Shown here: positions 5,885-7,611 of the stretch, one piece after another
How the letters are laid out: the number at the start of each line of letters is the position of its first letter
How positions within the stretch are numbered: position 1 is the first letter of the stretch
Assembly: GCA_050015355.1 (NCBI GenBank)
Contig: JBEKBO010000171.1
Span: forward strand, 1-7,611
DNA length: 7,611 nt
Reading direction: 5' to 3'
Source: CAWBRT01 sp050015355
GTDB taxonomy: Bacteria > Acidobacteriota > Terriglobia > Terriglobales > Acidobacteriaceae
The notes under the pieces: model-generated
What the model was told of the DNA's origin: nothing
Database searches by the model: none
The model's input: only the letters and a program-made list of their open reading frames with translations
Program-made: the position numbers and the translations under genes

Positions 5885-7300
5885 ATGGCAGAAAAGAACA
5901 GTGGAAGAAAAGAGACCATCACAGCCGAGATTTCCCGTTGGACGGCGGGAGTAAAGTTCAGCGACCTTTTGCCCGAGGCGGTTCACCAGTCCAAACGCTT
6001 CCTGCTCGATGCCGTCGGCTGCGCGCTGGGCGGCTATCAGCAGCATGACGTCGCCATCGCGCTCCGGGTCCTGAATGAAGTTGCGGCCCCCGGTCCGGCG
6101 ACCGTGATCGGCTCGGGCAAGAAAATAGATGTCGTTCACGCGGCATTTGCTAACGCGCTGATGATTCGCTGCATGGATTACAACGATATCTATTGGAAAC
6201 AGGACCCGTCGCATCCGACCGACATTTTTCCGGCGGCGATTGCCTGTGCGGAGCGCGCCAAGAGCAACGGTCGCGAATTGATCGTGGGACTCGCTCTCGG
6301 GCACGAGTTCGAGATGCGTCTTTGCGAAGCTGCTTTTCCCGGCATTCGCGAACGCGGATGGCATCACGCCACGTTTACGGCGTTCGTCTCTCCAATTGTC
6401 GCTGGTCGGATGCTGCATCTTCCCTGGGAACAAATTCAGCATGCCATTGGCATCTCGGCCTCAGCCCGGGCGTCGTTTGGTGCGGTTACCGCCGGCAAAT
6501 TGACGATGATGAAGAACACCGTATCCCCGATGGCCACCGAAAGCGGGGTGCTCGCCGCCTTGATGGCGAGCGAGGGCTACACCGGCCCCGAGCACATCAT
6601 CGATGGCAAAGAGGGATTGGTTCACGTCTTTGGTCCGGAGTGGAAGCTGAACCTGCTGACCGACGGGCTGGGAGAGTCTTGGCGCATTACGCAGTGCGGC
6701 ATGAAGTTCTTCCCTACCGAGGCGCTGACGCACGCTCCGATTTCGGCCACGCTGGATCTCATCAAGGAGCACGACCTCAAGCCCGAGCAGATCGCCAAGG
6801 TCCACATCCGCTCGCTGGCTCGCGCCGCCGACATTCTTGCCGACCCGAGCAAGTACGATCCGCGCTCGAAGGAGACCGCCGATCACTCCCTGCCGTACTG
6901 CATCGCCGCGGCCATCGCCGATCGCAAGGTGACCCCGGTGCAATTCACCCCGGAAAAGATCAACGATCCCCAAATCCGCGCCCAGTTACGCAAGGTTGAA
7001 GTGGTTGCCGATCCCGAGATTGAGAAAGCTTTCCCCGCGTTGCAGCGGGTCGCGGTCACGATCGTCACCATGGGCGGGAAGGAATTCAGCAAACAGCTCG
7101 ATTACCCGAAAGGCGATCCGCGTAATCCGCTCAGCGATCTGGAGGTGGAAGAGAAGTTCGCCGCGCTGGCCGACGGTGTGATCAGCAGAGCGCGGCAACA
7201 GCAAGTTCGCAATCTCATCTGGAACCTTGAAAAGTGCAGCTCGGTCACGGAACTGATGGAATTGCTGAAAGAGGAGAAGAGCACGGCGGCCGTCCACTAG
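5885..7300 (+). CDS. MmgE/PrpD family protein, candidate cis-aconitate hydratase or decarboxylase
   Basis: A 471-residue cytoplasmic protein of the MmgE/PrpD family. The family includes 2-methylcitrate dehydratase (PrpD), which can also act on citrate, and cis-aconitate decarboxylases that make itaconate. Seen: RFLLDAVGCALGG (38-50), the MDYNDIYW acidic motif (D98, D101) with H110 in SHPTDIFPAA, H160-H161 in the position of the family's second conserved histidine, GKLTMMKNTVSPMA with lysines K205 and K210, KFFPTEALTHAPI, and ETADHSLPY in the C-terminal region. The start at 5885 is preferred: it is an ATG with GGAG 6 bases ahead. The frame stays open upstream to a TTG at 5810, but that extension is basic and unlike the family. 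It lies 90 bases after tcuB and is probably in the same operon. Next to TcuAB, which make cis-aconitate, that acid is the likely substrate; whether it is hydrated to citrate or decarboxylated to itaconate cannot be told from sequence alone. Confidence 0.88.
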   Translation: MAEKNSGRKETITAEISRWTAGVKFSDLLPEAVHQSKRFLLDAVGCALGGYQQHDVAIALRVLNEVAAPGPATVIGSGKKIDVVHAAFANALMIRCMDYNDIYWKQDPSHPTDIFPAAIACAERAKSNGRELIVGLALGHEFEMRLCEAAFPGIRERGWHHATFTAFVSPIVAGRMLHLPWEQIQHAIGISASARASFGAVTAGKLTMMKNTVSPMATESGVLAALMASEGYTGPEHIIDGKEGLVHVFGPEWKLNLLTDGLGESWRITQCGMKFFPTEALTHAPISATLDLIKEHDLKPEQIAKVHIRSLARAADILADPSKYDPRSKETADHSLPYCIAAAIADRKVTPVQFTPEKINDPQIRAQLRKVEVVADPEIEKAFPALQRVAVTIVTMGGKEFSKQLDYPKGDPRNPLSDLEVEEKFAALADGVISRARQQQVRNLIWNLEKCSSVTELMELLKEEKSTAAVH

Positions 7301-7339
7301 CTCTCCACATGGAGCAGGCAGGGCCCGGCTGGTTCCGAT

Positions 7340-7379
7340 TCACACCCGCGGGCGGCGGTATTGCGACATGCGGGTGTGA
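7340..7379. repeat. Perfect 10-bp inverted repeat between prpD-like and carrier-protein genes
   Basis: TCACACCCGC (7340-7349) pairs perfectly with GCGGGTGTGA (7370-7379) around a 20-base GC-rich loop. TGTGA at 7375-7379 could instead pair with TCACA at 7392-7396. No U-run follows, so it is a poor intrinsic terminator. It could be an mRNA processing or stabilising hairpin, an attenuator or an operator within the operon. A smaller dyad, CGGCC (7402-7406) with GGCCG (7421-7425), lies next to the following ribosome binding site. Confidence 0.5.
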
Positions 7380-7438
7380 GAGGTTTCGTGTTCACAAACA
7401 ACGGCCGACGGAGTGAACTTGGCCGGTGAGATAAGGAT

Positions 7439-7611
7439 ATGACAACTTCCGCAAGCGCAATACTTACGCGCGCGGGCGAGGCGGGTCGTTCCGGCGCCGA
7501 TATTCGTTCCGACCTGCGCGTTCTATTGGAGCCGCGAGCCTCCGGGGGAATCCAGTTGGAACTGGTCTCGCGCGTTGACCTTTACTATGGCGAGGCTATC
7601 CGCAGGCAGGC
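7439..7611 (+). CDS. citD: Citrate lyase-type acyl carrier protein (gamma subunit), 5' part
   Basis: The first 57 codons of a gene that runs off the window. Residues 22-57 resemble the CitD/MdcC acyl carrier family. RSDLRVLLEP matches the ESSDVMVRIEP type of block with the same SD-to-EP spacing, GGIQLELVSRV matches the following strand, and YGEAIR matches the highly typical FGEAIR of CitD. CitD carries the phosphoribosyl-dephospho-CoA group on a serine near the N-terminus; S24 is the candidate here, although S18 is also possible and the local spacing is not canonical. The start is the first ATG after an in-frame stop at 7427-7429. GGTGA (7425-7429) and AAGGA (7433-7437) provide ribosome binding, the latter very close to the ATG. 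The citE and citF homologues would be expected just beyond. A malonate decarboxylase carrier or citramalate lyase subunit is the alternative; the call rests on a short segment. Confidence 0.6.
   Translation, partial: MTTSASAILTRAGEAGRSGADIRSDLRVLLEPRASGGIQLELVSRVDLYYGEAIRRQ

Noticed and set aside
5651..6442. Long minus-strand open frame opposite tcuB and the MmgE/PrpD gene
   Set aside because: It is antisense to two well-supported genes, with no recognisable domain; typical of GC-rich coding sequence.
6193..6999. Long + strand open frame inside the MmgE/PrpD gene
   Set aside because: It is an out-of-frame shadow of a gene with clear family motifs; arginine- and serine-rich without domain features.

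Overview
The window looks like a bacterial accessory catabolic locus of moderately high GC. The sequence does not identify the organism. A soil or environmental Gram-negative bacterium is plausible, because it combines a CHAT-domain protein, a LysR regulator, tricarballylate catabolism genes and a free-standing 2-oxoacid oxidoreductase gamma subunit, but this is only an inference. There are no tRNA, rRNA, CRISPR or transposase genes.

Layout. Bases 1-203 hold no convincing gene. 204-950 (+) encodes the catalytic half of a CHAT (caspase-like) protease domain with both catalytic residues and an unusual cysteine-rich tail; it looks N-terminally truncated. 951-1137 is non-coding with nested dyads. 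1138-2034 (+) is a LysR-type regulator. Convergent to it, 2108-2695 (-) encodes a gamma-type subunit of a 2-oxoacid:acceptor oxidoreductase without its partner subunits. A 560-base divergent region (2696-3255) follows. Then comes a + strand operon: tcuA (3256-4698, tricarballylate dehydrogenase flavoprotein), tcuB (4685-5794, membrane Fe-S partner, overlapping tcuA by 14 bases), an MmgE/PrpD family enzyme (5885-7300), and the first 57 codons of a probable citrate-lyase-type acyl carrier protein (7439 to window end).

How the genes may work together. TcuA/TcuB oxidise tricarballylate to cis-aconitate and pass electrons to the membrane. The MmgE/PrpD family includes 2-methylcitrate dehydratase and cis-aconitate decarboxylase, so the third gene is well placed to act on cis-aconitate, giving citrate by hydration or itaconate by decarboxylation. 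A citrate/citramalate-lyase carrier protein next in line suggests that the resulting C6 or C5 acid is then cleaved. This would be a self-contained tricarballylate-to-lyase route, unlike the Salmonella tcuRABC operon, where cis-aconitate is left to the TCA cycle. The pathway is inferred from gene order.

The most interesting non-coding signal is a 32-bp element (27/32 identical) present twice in opposite orientation (2770-2801 and 3023-3054) in the divergent region. Each copy points at one of the two divergent genes. Each contains a T-N11-A LysR-type motif and a flanking imperfect dyad. It may be a shared operator, the ends of a small (285-bp) mobile element, or an invertible segment.
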